Below the pieces are notes generated by a model. That model made no database searches. It was given only the letters and a program-made list of their open reading frames with translations, and had not been told where the DNA came from. 64,000 bases of DNA, from positions 1 to 64,000 of the forward strand of contig NZ_JAUSSH010000014.1 in the NCBI RefSeq assembly GCF_030812255.1, given 5' to 3'. This document shows, in pieces, positions 10,704 to 18,825 of this stretch. The DNA comes from Paeniglutamicibacter psychrophenolicus (lineage in GTDB: Bacteria; Actinomycetota; Actinomycetes; Actinomycetales; Micrococcaceae). Each line of letters begins with the position of its first letter. Positions within the stretch are counted from its first letter, which is position 1. The position numbers and the translations under genes are program-made.

Positions 10704-10761
10704 AAGGGCCGGGCGCCAGTCGGGCCTCGTGGAACACGAGGTCGACTGCTGCCCGGCCCTT
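10704..10761. terminator. Large bidirectional hairpin between dapE and gluD
   Basis: Outer arms 10704-10714 and 10751-10761 pair over 11 bp; inside, CAGTCG pairs with CGACTG and CCTCGTG with CACGAGG around a GAA loop. The short T run on the gluD side suggests it ends both convergent units. Confidence 0.75.
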
Positions 10762-10799
10762 GGCCGCACCGCACGGGCGCGTAGCCCGATTGGGCGGGA

Positions 10800-11705
10800 T
10801 CAACCCTTGGGGTTGCCTCCCGGGACGGTGGTGTTCAAATCGGCGACCACCACGGGAACCGCGGGGTCCAGGGGCTTGCCGGCACTGATGCCGCGGCTGC
10901 TGAGCCGGCCCGCCACCACGGTGGCCAACCTCGAGAGCCCGAAGTTGATCAGGATGAAGATGACGGCCACAACCACCAGCGCCTGCAGCACGTTCGCGTT
11001 GCCGGTGCCGATGAGCTTGCCGTTGAAGAGCAGTTCGTTGAAGTTGATGATGTACCCCAACGCGGAGTCCTTCAAGATGACCACGAACTGGCCGATCAAC
11101 GCCGGCAGCATCGCAATGAGCGCCTGCGGGATCTCGATGTTGCGCAGCGACTGCCCGCGGGTCAGCCCGATGGCAATGCCGGCCTCGCGCTGGCCCTTGG
11201 GAAGGCCGAAGACGCCCGAGCGGATCAGCTCGGCAACCACCGAGCCGTTGTACAGGGTCAGGCCCACGACCACTGCGACGAACGGGGCATCGCTCGGAGC
11301 CACGATCCCGGAGCGGGCCAGGATGATCCACAGGAAGATCATCATCAGCAGCACCGGGACGGCGCGGAAGAATTCCACGACGACGGAGCTGATCCAGTTG
11401 ATGATCTTGTTGGTGGACAGGCGCCCGATGCCGAAGATGAACCCGAACACCATCGAGGTGACGATGGCGACGGCTGCTGCCCTGAGTGTGTTCAGCAGGC
11501 CCGGGAGCAGGTAGTTCTCCCAGATGGAGCCCTTGCCGAACACGACCCACTTCTCGGCCGTCAGCTGCCCGGCGTCGTTCATGACCTTGTACAGGTAGTA
11601 GACCAGGGCGAGGGCAATCAGCACGCCAATGATGTTGATGATGACGACGCGTCGGCGGGCCTTGGGGCCCGGGGCGTCGAAAAGAACCGATTCGGAGACT
11701 TTCAT
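10800..11705 (-). CDS. gluD: Glutamate-type ABC transporter permease GluD
   Basis: Second permease of a polar amino acid (HAAT) importer. The 301-residue integral membrane protein has an N-terminal membrane helix (about 20-40) and four to five more, with the cytoplasmic EAA loop (GLPKGQREAGIAIGLTRGQSLRNIEIPQAL) that contacts the ATPase. Its start overlaps the gluC stop by 4 nt. It is last of gluA-gluB-gluC-gluD, whose order matches the glutamate uptake system described in Corynebacterium; glutamate specificity is inferred from that order and from the solute-binding protein. Confidence 0.9.
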   Translation of the reverse strand: MKVSESVLFDAPGPKARRRVVIINIIGVLIALALVYYLYKVMNDAGQLTAEKWVVFGKGSIWENYLLPGLLNTLRAAAVAIVTSMVFGFIFGIGRLSTNKIINWISSVVVEFFRAVPVLLMMIFLWIILARSGIVAPSDAPFVAVVVGLTLYNGSVVAELIRSGVFGLPKGQREAGIAIGLTRGQSLRNIEIPQALIAMLPALIGQFVVILKDSALGYIINFNELLFNGKLIGTGNANVLQALVVVAVIFILINFGLSRLATVVAGRLSSRGISAGKPLDPAVPVVVADLNTTVPGGNPKG

Positions 11706-12382
11706 CGTGCCACCGCCAATTTCTTGGATAGGTACGTGGTCAGCAATCCGACGGGGATCACGACGATCACGAAGAACACGGCGATGGTGAGGAAGATCAG
11801 GATTCCGACATCTGCGCGAAACTCCAGCATGGTCTTCATGAGTCCGGAGATCTCGGCCACCGAACCGGCCACCGCGACCGTGGTGTTCTTGATCAACGCG
11901 ATCAGCACATTGCCCAGCGGGGCGATGGCCCCGCGAAAGGCCTGCGGCAAGATGATCATGCGGGCGGCCGGAAGGAAGCTCAGCCCGATGGCCCGGGCCG
12001 CCTCAGCCTGTCCCAACGGTACGGTGTTGACGCCGGAACGGATGGCTTCACAGACAAATGCCGAGTGGTAGATCGTCAAGCCAACGATGGCGATCTGGAA
12101 GAAGTTGAGATTGAAATCCGAGCTGAACTGGACCTTGAAAACGCCGAAGAGCACCAGCACACCAAAGGTCATGATGATGGTCAGCGGGGTGTTTCGGAAG
12201 ATGTTCACGTATGAGGTCCCGAATGCACGGAAGCTGGGCACCGGCGAAATTCGCATCAGTGCCAGGATTGTGCCCAAGACCAACGACCCGATGGCTGCCC
12301 AAAATGTCAGCTGCAGGTTGCCCCAGAAGGCGGACATCATTTGTCCGCCGTATTCATCCCATAGGGAAAGGTAGCCTTGCAC
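11702..12382 (-). CDS. gluC: Glutamate-type ABC transporter permease GluC
   Basis: First permease of the importer, 226 residues, with about five membrane helices and the EAA loop (VPLGQAEAARAIGLSFLPAARMIILPQAFRGAIAPLGN, about 122-160). Usual length for HAAT permeases. It lies 87 nt downstream of gluB and overlaps gluD by 4 nt. Forms the membrane channel with GluD, powered by GluA. Confidence 0.92.
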   Translation of the reverse strand: MQGYLSLWDEYGGQMMSAFWGNLQLTFWAAIGSLVLGTILALMRISPVPSFRAFGTSYVNIFRNTPLTIIMTFGVLVLFGVFKVQFSSDFNLNFFQIAIVGLTIYHSAFVCEAIRSGVNTVPLGQAEAARAIGLSFLPAARMIILPQAFRGAIAPLGNVLIALIKNTTVAVAGSVAEISGLMKTMLEFRADVGILIFLTIAVFFVIVVIPVGLLTTYLSKKLAVAR

Positions 12383-12469
12383 GGCTTACTCCTTTAGGGT
12401 GCGGTTGGTGGAGGACCCACCCGGCACGGACTGCTTGCCGGATGGGTCCGATGAGGAAACAGCCAACGA

Positions 12470-13297
12470 CTAGGCGCAGGGCTCAGGCGTCGGAGGGTTC
12501 AGCTTGGCATTCGGGGTGTAGCCGGTGCCCTCGGTGTTGGCCTTGAGCGACTTCTCCCATTCACCGGAATCGATCATCTTCGTGATGGCCGTGTTGATGT
12601 CGGCGCAGGTGGTGTTTTCCTTGTTCAGGCCAACTCCGTACTTCTCCTCGGAGAAGGTGTTGCCAACGACCTTGAACTTGCCCTTGTTTGCCTCGGTTGC
12701 TGCCAGGCCGGCGAGGATGATGTCATCGGTGGTGACGGCGTCGATGCCGCCGGTCTCCAGCAGGCCCAGGCAGTCGGCGTAGCCGCCCTGCTCAACGAGG
12801 GCGACACCGGGGTAGGAATCGGAGACCTTCTTGGCCGAGGTCGAACCGGTCACCGAGCAAAGCTTCTTGCCCTTCAAGGTGTCCGGGCCGGTGATGGATG
12901 TGTCATCTTGGCGGACCAGCAGATCCTGGCCTGCGACGAAGTACGGGCCGGCGAAGGCAACGCGCTCCTTGCGGGTATCGGTGATCGAGTAGGTTGCGAA
13001 GATCATGTCAACCTGCTTCGTCTCCAGCAGGGTTTCGCGGTTGGCCGACGGTGCGGAGACCCACTCGATTTTGTCCTCGGCGAAGCCGAGTTCCTTCGCC
13101 ACGTACTTGGCGACATCAACATCGAAGCCCTTGTATGCCTCGCCGTCCTTGAACCCGAGGCCCGGCTGGTCGAACTTGATGCCGATCTTGACTGTGTCGC
13201 CGTCGCCGGTATCTCCGCCGGAACCGCCGCAGCCGGTCAGGGCCAACGCCGCGGCCGCGGCCATGGCTGCTACTGCTGAAATGCGAGACTTACGCAT
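12470..13297 (-). CDS. gluB: Glutamate-type solute-binding lipoprotein GluB
   Basis: Extracellular substrate-capture subunit of the importer. The start at 13297 (MRKSRISAVAA) gives a lipoprotein signal peptide with lipobox ALTGC, cysteine 23 being the lipidation site, and CAAGGAGAA upstream is a good ribosome site; a longer frame upstream lacks support. The mature 253 residues form a family-3 type binding protein (GIKFDQPGLGFKDG, GFDVDVAKYVAKELG, VDMIFATYSITDTRKE, DAVTTDD). Four cysteines in the mature part could form disulfides outside the membrane. Confidence 0.93.
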   Translation of the reverse strand: MRKSRISAVAAMAAAAALALTGCGGSGGDTGDGDTVKIGIKFDQPGLGFKDGEAYKGFDVDVAKYVAKELGFAEDKIEWVSAPSANRETLLETKQVDMIFATYSITDTRKERVAFAGPYFVAGQDLLVRQDDTSITGPDTLKGKKLCSVTGSTSAKKVSDSYPGVALVEQGGYADCLGLLETGGIDAVTTDDIILAGLAATEANKGKFKVVGNTFSEEKYGVGLNKENTTCADINTAITKMIDSGEWEKSLKANTEGTGYTPNAKLNPPTPEPCA

Positions 13298-13370
13298 CGT
13301 TTCTCCTTGTTTGGTCAAGGATGAGAGCGAGTTTCTCATCCATCGAGCATGAATTGTCCCGAGGTCGGCC

Positions 13371-14147
13371 CTAGTTCGTGATGAGCTTGCCAAGGAAGTC
13401 CTTGGCGCGGGCACTTTGGGGGTTGGTAAAGAACTGGTCGGGGGTGGACTCTTCGACAATCAGGCCATCGGCCATGAAGATCACGCGGTCGGCGGCCTTG
13501 CGGGCGAAGCCCATCTCGTGGGTCACCACGATCATGGTCATGCCTTCCTTGGCCAGGCCGACCATGGTGTCGAGCACCTCGTTGATCATTTCCGGGTCCA
13601 ATGCGGAGGTCGGCTCGTCAAAGAGCATGACCTTCGGACGCATGGCCAGGGCGCGGGCAATGGCAACGCGTTGCTGCTGGCCGCCGGAGAGCTGCGCCGG
13701 AAGCTTGTCCTTCTGGTTTGCAACACCAACCCGCTCCAGGAGGGTGAGCGCGAGCTTGTCGGCTTCGGATTTCTTCATCCCCTTGGCCTTGATCGGACCG
13801 AGGGTAACGTTCTCCAAAATCGTTTTGTGTGCAAAAAGGTTAAACGACTGGAAAACCATGCCGACATCGGCACGGAGTTTGGCCAGCATTTTCCCTTCTT
13901 CTGGCAACATCTTTCCATCGATCTCGATGGTCCCACTATCGATGGTTTCCAGGCGGTTGATGGTGCGGCATAGGGTCGATTTGCCCGAGCCCGAGGGGCC
14001 CAGAACCACGACGACCTCACCCTTGGTGACTTCAAGGTTGATGTTCTGCAGAACATGGAGTTGGCCATAGTGCTTGTTCACTGCGGATAGCCTGACGATG
14101 GGAGTCAGGTCCGACTTAGCGCTATTCGAGTGGGAATCGGTGCTCAT
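13371..14147 (-). CDS. gluA: Glutamate-type ABC transporter ATPase GluA
   Basis: Cytoplasmic ATPase of the importer, 258 residues. Walker [11 protein letters not shown]-loop FQSFNLF, signature LSGGQQQR, Walker [10 protein letters not shown] and the H-loop THEMGF are all intact. The start chosen ([11 protein letters not shown]) lies 7 nt behind TAGGGT on the minus strand with no good ribosome site, so a leaderless message is likely; an upstream in-frame extension of 50 residues is not family-like. First gene of gluABCD, divergent from the LOG gene. Confidence 0.94.
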   Translation of the reverse strand: MSTDSHSNSAKSDLTPIVRLSAVNKHYGQLHVLQNINLEVTKGEVVVVLGPSGSGKSTLCRTINRLETIDSGTIEIDGKMLPEEGKMLAKLRADVGMVFQSFNLFAHKTILENVTLGPIKAKGMKKSEADKLALTLLERVGVANQKDKLPAQLSGGQQQRVAIARALAMRPKVMLFDEPTSALDPEMINEVLDTMVGLAKEGMTMIVVTHEMGFARKAADRVIFMADGLIVEESTPDQFFTNPQSARAKDFLGKLITN

Positions 14148-14154
14148 GACATGA

Positions 14155-14160
14155 ACCCTA
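14155..14160 (-). promoter_or_regulatory. gluA -10 box (leaderless)
   Basis: TAGGGT on the minus strand, 7 nt before the ATG at 14147. Confidence 0.45.
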
Positions 14161-14258
14161 TCCGAAGTGACGCTCTTCACGGCGACATTTCGGCCAGTCG
14201 ATGCCAAATCTTTGCCTAAATGCGCCGTGACGCGGCCAGTGGGACCGTGTATTGCCGA

Positions 14259-14264
14259 TACAGT
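14259..14264 (+). promoter_or_regulatory. LOG gene -10 box (leaderless)
   Basis: TACAGT, then seven bases of mostly G, then the ATG at 14272. The G run is too close to the ATG to act as a normal ribosome site. Confidence 0.5.
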
Positions 14265-14271
14265 GGGGGGC

Positions 14272-15060
14272 ATGCAACGCCAGAATTCGCAATCCAAAAA
14301 CTTTGATCCCCTGCCGGATCCCGCACGCAGGAAGGGCTCGGTTGTCTTGCGCCGGGCACAGGCGAAAACCGAGCAATCCGACGCCTACTTGCTCGATACG
14401 CGCGAAAACCAGGATTTCACCCATTCCGACCCTTGGCGGGTGCTGCGCATCCAGAGCGAATTCGTAGAGGGATTCGGCGCGCTTGCCGGGTTGGGGCCGG
14501 CCATCAGTGTGTTCGGTTCAGCCCGCACGCAGCGTGGATCGGAACGATACAACCAAGCCGAGAAGATCGGCGAGCTCATTGCCGCCGCCGGGGTGGCAGT
14601 GATAACCGGCGGCGGACCCGGAGCCATGGAGGCGGCAAACAAGGGCGCCGTGGCTGCCGGTGGGATCTCCGTCGGCCTGGGCATCGAGCTGCCCTTCGAA
14701 ACCGGTCTCAACGAGTGGGTGGACCTGGGAATCAATTTCCGGTATTTCTTTGCCAGAAAGACGATGTTCGTCAAGTACTCGCAAGGATTTATTGTCTTGC
14801 CGGGCGGCTACGGAACCTTGGATGAACTATTCGAGGCGCTGACTCTGGTCCAAACGGAAAAGGTTACGGGATTCCCGATTGTTTTGGTGGGCACCTCCTA
14901 TTGGGGTCCGCTTCTGGAATGGCTGAGAAACACCGTTGCCGAAGAGGGCGCAATTTCCGTTTCGGACATTGACTTGGTCCACATCACCGACGATATCGAA
15001 GAGGCCGTGGATATCGTGGTGAATTCCGCCCGCCCCAATGGGTTTATCGCTGCCGAATAA
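14272..15060 (+). CDS. LOG-family protein (TIGR00730), putative nucleoside-5'-monophosphate phosphoribohydrolase
   Basis: A 262-residue Rossmann-fold protein of the LOG/lysine-decarboxylase-like family; studied members cleave the base from cytokinin riboside monophosphate or AMP-like nucleotides. Diagnostic stretches are [12 protein letters not shown] (about 80-91), [17 protein letters not shown] and [15 protein letters not shown] with the catalytic-site arginine and glutamate region. The ~70-residue N-terminal extension is typical of actinobacterial members. Start at the ATG 7 nt behind TACAGT. Followed by the DivIVA-like gene 39 nt downstream, probably one transcript. Substrate in this organism unknown. 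Confidence 0.88.
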   Translation: MQRQNSQSKNFDPLPDPARRKGSVVLRRAQAKTEQSDAYLLDTRENQDFTHSDPWRVLRIQSEFVEGFGALAGLGPAISVFGSARTQRGSERYNQAEKIGELIAAAGVAVITGGGPGAMEAANKGAVAAGGISVGLGIELPFETGLNEWVDLGINFRYFFARKTMFVKYSQGFIVLPGGYGTLDELFEALTLVQTEKVTGFPIVLVGTSYWGPLLEWLRNTVAEEGAISVSDIDLVHITDDIEEAVDIVVNSARPNGFIAAE

Positions 15061-15099
15061 GACCCAACAGATTCATTCCCCACACCGAAGGAGTCCAGG

Positions 15100-15456
15100 T
15101 TGGTGTACATGTTGTTGGTGGTCGCCATCGTCATACTCGGTGCCGGGGTGTGCCTCGGAGTCGGCACCAAACGCAGTCGCACCAGCCAGGACGGACGCCG
15201 TTTCGAACCGATTCGTGGTCCGCTCCAAGGGCTGGTGGAGCCTGTCGCCAGTTTGCCTCCGGTCCTCCTTCCCGCGCGTCCACGCGCCGAGGATGTCGAC
15301 TCGGTGAATTTCTCCCTGGGCCTGCGGGGGTACCGCTGCGACCAGGTCGACGAGGTCCTCGATGCACTTTCGGCCGAGATTGCCCGGTTGCATGAGGTCA
15401 TCGCGGCACACGGAAAAGACCCTGTGATTAGCAACACGAGCCATTCTTCGGAATAA
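15100..15456 (+). CDS. Membrane-anchored DivIVA-domain protein
   Basis: A 118-residue protein with an N-terminal membrane helix (residues 2-21), a linker, and the short DivIVA-like stretch VNFSLGLRGYRCDQVDEVLDALSAEIARL (about 69-97), which in DivIVA binds curved membrane and starts a coiled coil. It is much shorter than DivIVA/Wag31 itself and lacks the long coiled coil. Starts with TTG 15100 or GTG 15103, both placed well behind GAAGGAG (15087-15093). Probably cotranscribed with the LOG gene. A role at the cell pole or septum is inferred only. Confidence 0.75.
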   Translation: MVYMLLVVAIVILGAGVCLGVGTKRSRTSQDGRRFEPIRGPLQGLVEPVASLPPVLLPARPRAEDVDSVNFSLGLRGYRCDQVDEVLDALSAEIARLHEVIAAHGKDPVISNTSHSSE

Positions 15457-15534
15457 TAGGACGTAGCAAGTTGAAAGCGGATCACTAAAGTCATGATTTG
15501 CCGATTAACTCACCACTGGGTGAAGGACCAAAAG

Positions 15535-15556
15535 CCCTTTACCTCAAATGAAAGGG
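15535..15556 (+). promoter_or_regulatory. Hairpin that can sequester the DUF3117 ribosome site
   Basis: CCCTTT (15535-15540) pairs with AAAGGG (15551-15556), the core of the ribosome site AAAGGGA that precedes the ATG at 15567 by 9 nt. Regulation is inferred. Confidence 0.45.
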
Positions 15557-15566
15557 AACAGCGCTA

Positions 15567-15734
15567 ATGGCTGCGATGAAACCACGTACCGGGGATGGTC
15601 CGATGGAAGTCACAAAGGAAGGCCGTAGCCTGATCATGCGCGTACCGATTGACGGTGGCGGACGTCTGGTTGTCGAGCTGAATGCCGACGAGGCCGCCGA
15701 GCTGCGCGAATGCCTGGTAGGTGCCACCGAGTAG
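15567..15734 (+). CDS. DUF3117 small protein
   Basis: A 55-residue cytoplasmic protein beginning MAAMKPRTGDGPMEVTKEGR and ending in an acidic helix (DEAAELRECLVG). It matches the very conserved actinobacterial DUF3117 family (for example the product near sigE in mycobacteria), function unknown. ATG with AAAGGGA upstream. A stable GC hairpin follows the stop. The gene lies just before the methyltransferase/sigE block. Confidence 0.9.
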   Translation: MAAMKPRTGDGPMEVTKEGRSLIMRVPIDGGGRLVVELNADEAAELRECLVGATE

Positions 15735-15778
15735 TGCTCGGTGTCGAAATGCCGCGGGGCGGGACTTGGCCGGTAAGG

Positions 15779-15820
15779 CCAGGTGCCCGCCCCGGGGTGT
15801 GTCACGGGGCGGGCACCTGG
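15779..15820. terminator. GC-rich bidirectional hairpin
   Basis: Perfect 16-bp arms 15779-15794 and 15805-15820 with a 10-nt loop between convergent genes; there is no clear T run. Confidence 0.7.
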
Positions 15821-15861
15821 CGATGTTGGAACCCGGCGGCGTTTCAGGCCGCGGGGGCAAG

Positions 15862-16497
15862 CTAGCCGATGCGGGCTGCGATCTGCAGACCCAGTCCCGT
15901 GGGCACCAGCGTGGAGACGAATCGTTCATCCTCGCGCAGCATGCGGGTCGCATTGCGCGTGGCCACGGTGCTGGGCCGTCGGACCGCCGGCTTGGGGACC
16001 CGATGCTGGTCGAAGGCGTCGTGCATGATGACCATCCCGCCGACCTTGACCAGGCGAATGGCCTGGGTGACGTACTCGAGCAGATGCGTCTTGTCGGCAT
16101 CGATGAACACCAGGTCGTACGCGCCGTCGGTGAGCCTGGGCAGCACGGCCTGGGCCCGGCCGGAAATCGCGCGGGTGCGGGAACCGTCGACGCCGGCGTC
16201 ATGGAACGCCTCGCGGGCCGCGGCCAGGTGGTCGACATCGATGTCGATCGTGGTCAATGCGGACTGCTTTCCCGCCCCGCGCAGCAGGCTGGTGCCCGAC
16301 ACACCGACTCCCGTCCCGATTTCCACGATGTTCCGGGCCCCGGAGACGGCAGCCAGGACCGTGAGGAAACCGGCGGTGGCAGAACCCACTGATTCGACCC
16401 CCAGCTCACGTCCGCGTTCGCGGGCCCGCTCGAGCACGGCATCCTCCGGGGCCTGGGCCTGTGCGTATGTCCAGCTGCTAAAGATGTCCAGGTTCAT
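15862..16497 (-). CDS. Class I SAM-dependent O-methyltransferase
   Basis: A 211-residue catechol-O-methyltransferase-like enzyme (methyltransferase family 3). Motif I is [14 protein letters not shown] (about 58-71); [17 protein letters not shown] and [17 protein letters not shown] carry the adenine- and metal-binding aspartates; HDAF follows. The start at 16497 ([13 protein letters not shown]) suits the family; a longer frame adds 28 unlikely residues. Divergent from sigE. In mycobacteria the orthologous gene Rv1220c likewise lies back to back with sigE. Substrate unknown. Confidence 0.87.
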   Translation of the reverse strand: MNLDIFSSWTYAQAQAPEDAVLERARERGRELGVESVGSATAGFLTVLAAVSGARNIVEIGTGVGVSGTSLLRGAGKQSALTTIDIDVDHLAAAREAFHDAGVDGSRTRAISGRAQAVLPRLTDGAYDLVFIDADKTHLLEYVTQAIRLVKVGGMVIMHDAFDQHRVPKPAVRRPSTVATRNATRMLREDERFVSTLVPTGLGLQIAARIG

Positions 16498-16704
16498 GGT
16501 TGTGCAGCAAGTCCTTTGCAGTGCGAAAGAGATAAGTGTGCGAGCGGTGCGGCCGGGATGCGGCAGCGAAGCCGATCGCACCGAAGGGAAAACCCTGCGC
16601 CCATCTTATCCCCGTGCGGGCGACCCCGCCCGGGACGCCAAACCAAAGTGGGGGCACAGGCCGCTTTCAGCTTCTGCTCAGGAGCCTACGCGAGACTTGT
16701 TGTC

Positions 16705-17334
16705 GTGAATGCATCGAAATTGTCCGTGACCAGCAACGTACGCTCCCTTGAGGAGCCTGCGGAGCACACGGTGCCCAGCTGGGACGAAATCGTCAGGGAC
16801 CATTCGCCGCGGGTGTACCGCCTGGCCTACCGGCTGACCGGCAACAGGCAAGACGCCGAGGACCTGGCCCAGGAAACCTTTGTCAGGGTCTTCCGCTCCC
16901 TGCACACCTTCACCCCAGGCACCATCGGCGGGTGGCTCCACCGCATCACCACGAACCTGTTCCTGGACCAGGCCCGCCGCAAGTCCCGCATCCGCTTCGA
17001 CGGACTGGCCGAGGATGCCGAGGCCAAGATCCCCGGGACCGCGCCGGGACCGGAACGCAGTTTTGAATACAACAACCTGGATGTCGACGTGCAGGCGGCG
17101 CTCGAAGCGCTGGGCCCCGAATTCCGGGCGGCCGTGGTCCTGTGCGACCTGGAGGGGCTGTCCTACGAAGAGGTCTCCGAGGCGCTAAACGTGAAGCTTG
17201 GCACGGTTCGTTCACGCATCCACCGCGGGCGGGGGATGCTGCGCGAGAAGCTGGCGCACCGCAACCCCGCCGCCCGGCAGCCTGCAACGATCTCGTTGCC
17301 CAAGATTCGGCGGACGATCCCGGGAGTGCGCTAG
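16705..17334 (+). CDS. sigE: ECF RNA polymerase sigma factor SigE
   Basis: A 209-residue ECF sigma factor for envelope or oxidative stress genes. Region 2 ([30 protein letters not shown]) and region 4 ([42 protein letters not shown]) are complete. The start is taken at GTG 16705; no good ribosome site or -10 box fits it exactly, so the true start is uncertain. The next gene, 3 nt downstream, is its zinc-type anti-sigma factor, so activity is probably controlled by sequestration. Synteny with the mycobacterial methyltransferase-sigE-rseA-tatB block supports the SigE name. Confidence 0.9.
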   Translation: MNASKLSVTSNVRSLEEPAEHTVPSWDEIVRDHSPRVYRLAYRLTGNRQDAEDLAQETFVRVFRSLHTFTPGTIGGWLHRITTNLFLDQARRKSRIRFDGLAEDAEAKIPGTAPGPERSFEYNNLDVDVQAALEALGPEFRAAVVLCDLEGLSYEEVSEALNVKLGTVRSRIHRGRGMLREKLAHRNPAARQPATISLPKIRRTIPGVR

Positions 17335-17337
17335 GGC

Positions 17338-18237
17338 ATGCATCGCTATGAACGTTGGATGGGTGAATACGTCGCCGGCTCCCTGGACGGGCGCCGCGCG
17401 CAGGCATTGGAACAGCACGTGCGGCATTGCGCGCAGTGTTCGGCGGCGCTGGGACATGCCCGGCGCGCCGGGTCGCGCGGGCCAGCGCCGGTGCCCCCTC
17501 CTCTGGGCCCGCTGAACGCGCAAACCCTGCTGGGCACACACTACTCGCTGCCGCGTGAACGCGAAGTCGGTTCCCGCCGTGCCGCCGCCTTCGTGCCCAT
17601 GGCCGTGTTGCTGATGGTCTTCGCCCTGGTGGGCACGATCGCCGCGATGTCATGGTTCCTCGGCGCACCGGCCGCCCAGGGGGTGCCGGAGCATGATCCG
17701 ACCGAATCCTTCAGTGCCTCGGCCCGCAACCTGGATGCCGAAGCCATCAACCAATTGCGCCAGGCCGGCTGGACCTGCCCGGTGATCGAAGCCGCGGGGT
17801 TCACCCTCACCTCCGCCACCGGGACGCTGAACCAGGGCGAGGCGACAGTGACCCTGGTGCTGAGCGACAGCCGGCACACCGTGCAGGTGGCCGAGACCCG
17901 GGCCCTTTCCGGCAGCCCGGCCGCGTCGCTGCAGAAGTCCGTGGCAGCCGGGGCAACCACCGACCCGACCTCGGGAATGCTCACCGAGCTGGGGCACCGC
18001 CTGGGCGCCAAGGCGGCGGCCGCGGTCACGTATGCCGATGGAACCGCCACGTTGAACATGGAAGACGTCAAGTACAAGGTCACCACGAATCTTTCCAAGT
18101 CAGACGTGGAAGGGATCCTTCAGCGGCTGGTCGTGGGGGAGCACACGCGCATCGTGTCGCTGGACCCGGCGGCCGAGAATTTCTCCCAGCGCCTGCTGCG
18201 AGGCTTTTCCCGCCTCATGGTTTTGGACTTCCAATAG
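17338..18237 (+). CDS. Membrane anti-sigma factor with zinc-type HC2 motif
   Basis: Partner of the upstream sigma factor. The cytoplasmic N-terminus has the anti-sigma zinc motif H27-x3-C31-x2-C34; one membrane helix lies at about 80-104 (AAFVPMAVLLMVFALVGTIAAMSWFL); the remaining ~190 residues are outside and are not recognised, perhaps the stress-sensing part. ATG 3 nt after the sigE stop implies coupled translation. Much longer than mycobacterial RseA, which has no comparably long extracellular part. Release would need proteolysis or redox change at the zinc site (family knowledge). Confidence 0.87.
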   Translation: MHRYERWMGEYVAGSLDGRRAQALEQHVRHCAQCSAALGHARRAGSRGPAPVPPPLGPLNAQTLLGTHYSLPREREVGSRRAAAFVPMAVLLMVFALVGTIAAMSWFLGAPAAQGVPEHDPTESFSASARNLDAEAINQLRQAGWTCPVIEAAGFTLTSATGTLNQGEATVTLVLSDSRHTVQVAETRALSGSPAASLQKSVAAGATTDPTSGMLTELGHRLGAKAAAAVTYADGTATLNMEDVKYKVTTNLSKSDVEGILQRLVVGEHTRIVSLDPAAENFSQRLLRGFSRLMVLDFQ

Positions 18238-18267
18238 CAAATGGCCTCACCGCCGCTCGAAAGCAGG

Positions 18268-18273
18268 TAGTCT
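18268..18273 (+). promoter_or_regulatory. tatB -10 box (leaderless)
   Basis: TAGTCT, 6 nt before the tatB GTG at 18280. Confidence 0.5.
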
Positions 18274-18279
18274 ACAAAG

Positions 18280-18657
18280 GTGTTTTTGGGAATCAATGGC
18301 AGTGAACTGCTGGTGCTTGCGGTGTTGGCCGTTGTTATTTTGGGACCCGAAAAGCTCCCGGAATACGCCGCACAGCTGGCGCGCCTGGTCAAGGAACTGC
18401 GCCGCATGGCCACCGGGGCCAAGGAACAGCTGCGCGAAGAGGTCGGCGACGACATCGCCGACATGGATTGGCGCAAGCTCGACCCGCGCCAATACGACCC
18501 GCGCAAGATCATCAAGGACGCGCTGCTCGAGGACTTCGAGGATGCGGTGTCCGCGGTGAAGGAAACCCCGGCCATCGAGCAGCGTCCGGTGGCGATCGCC
18601 CGCAGCGCCCCGCTGGCCCCGCACGAACCTGCGCCCTTCGACAACGAGGCGACCTGA
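18280..18657 (+). CDS. tatB: Twin-arginine translocase subunit TatB
   Basis: A 125-residue single-span membrane protein of the Tat export system, which moves folded proteins. The N-terminal helix with conserved glutamate (GINGSELLVLAVLAVVILGPEKLPEYA) and the following amphipathic helix (QLARLVKELRRMATGAKEQLREEVG) are typical of TatB. It has its own likely leaderless promoter although it lies downstream of sigE and the anti-sigma gene, an order shared with mycobacteria. A clear terminator follows at 18725. Confidence 0.9.
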   Translation: MFLGINGSELLVLAVLAVVILGPEKLPEYAAQLARLVKELRRMATGAKEQLREEVGDDIADMDWRKLDPRQYDPRKIIKDALLEDFEDAVSAVKETPAIEQRPVAIARSAPLAPHEPAPFDNEAT

Positions 18658-18724
18658 TCCCGCGGCCCGTGGCCTCCGGAGCGGATCTGCCCACATCGGG
18701 GCCCGGACAAAGAACGTGAACAAG

Positions 18725-18757
18725 GAAGGCGGTATCCACCGGATGCCGCCTTCGTTC
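18725..18757 (+). terminator. tatB terminator
   Basis: Arms 18725-18737 and 18741-18753 pair over 13 bp (one G-U) with a 3-nt loop; flanked by a short GTTCT. Confidence 0.7.
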
Positions 18758-18825
18758 TGCCCGCCGGGCGGGTGTCCGGCTTGGGCGGCCTGCGCAACAG
18801 GAGCCCCGTGGGGGCGTCGGGGCAC

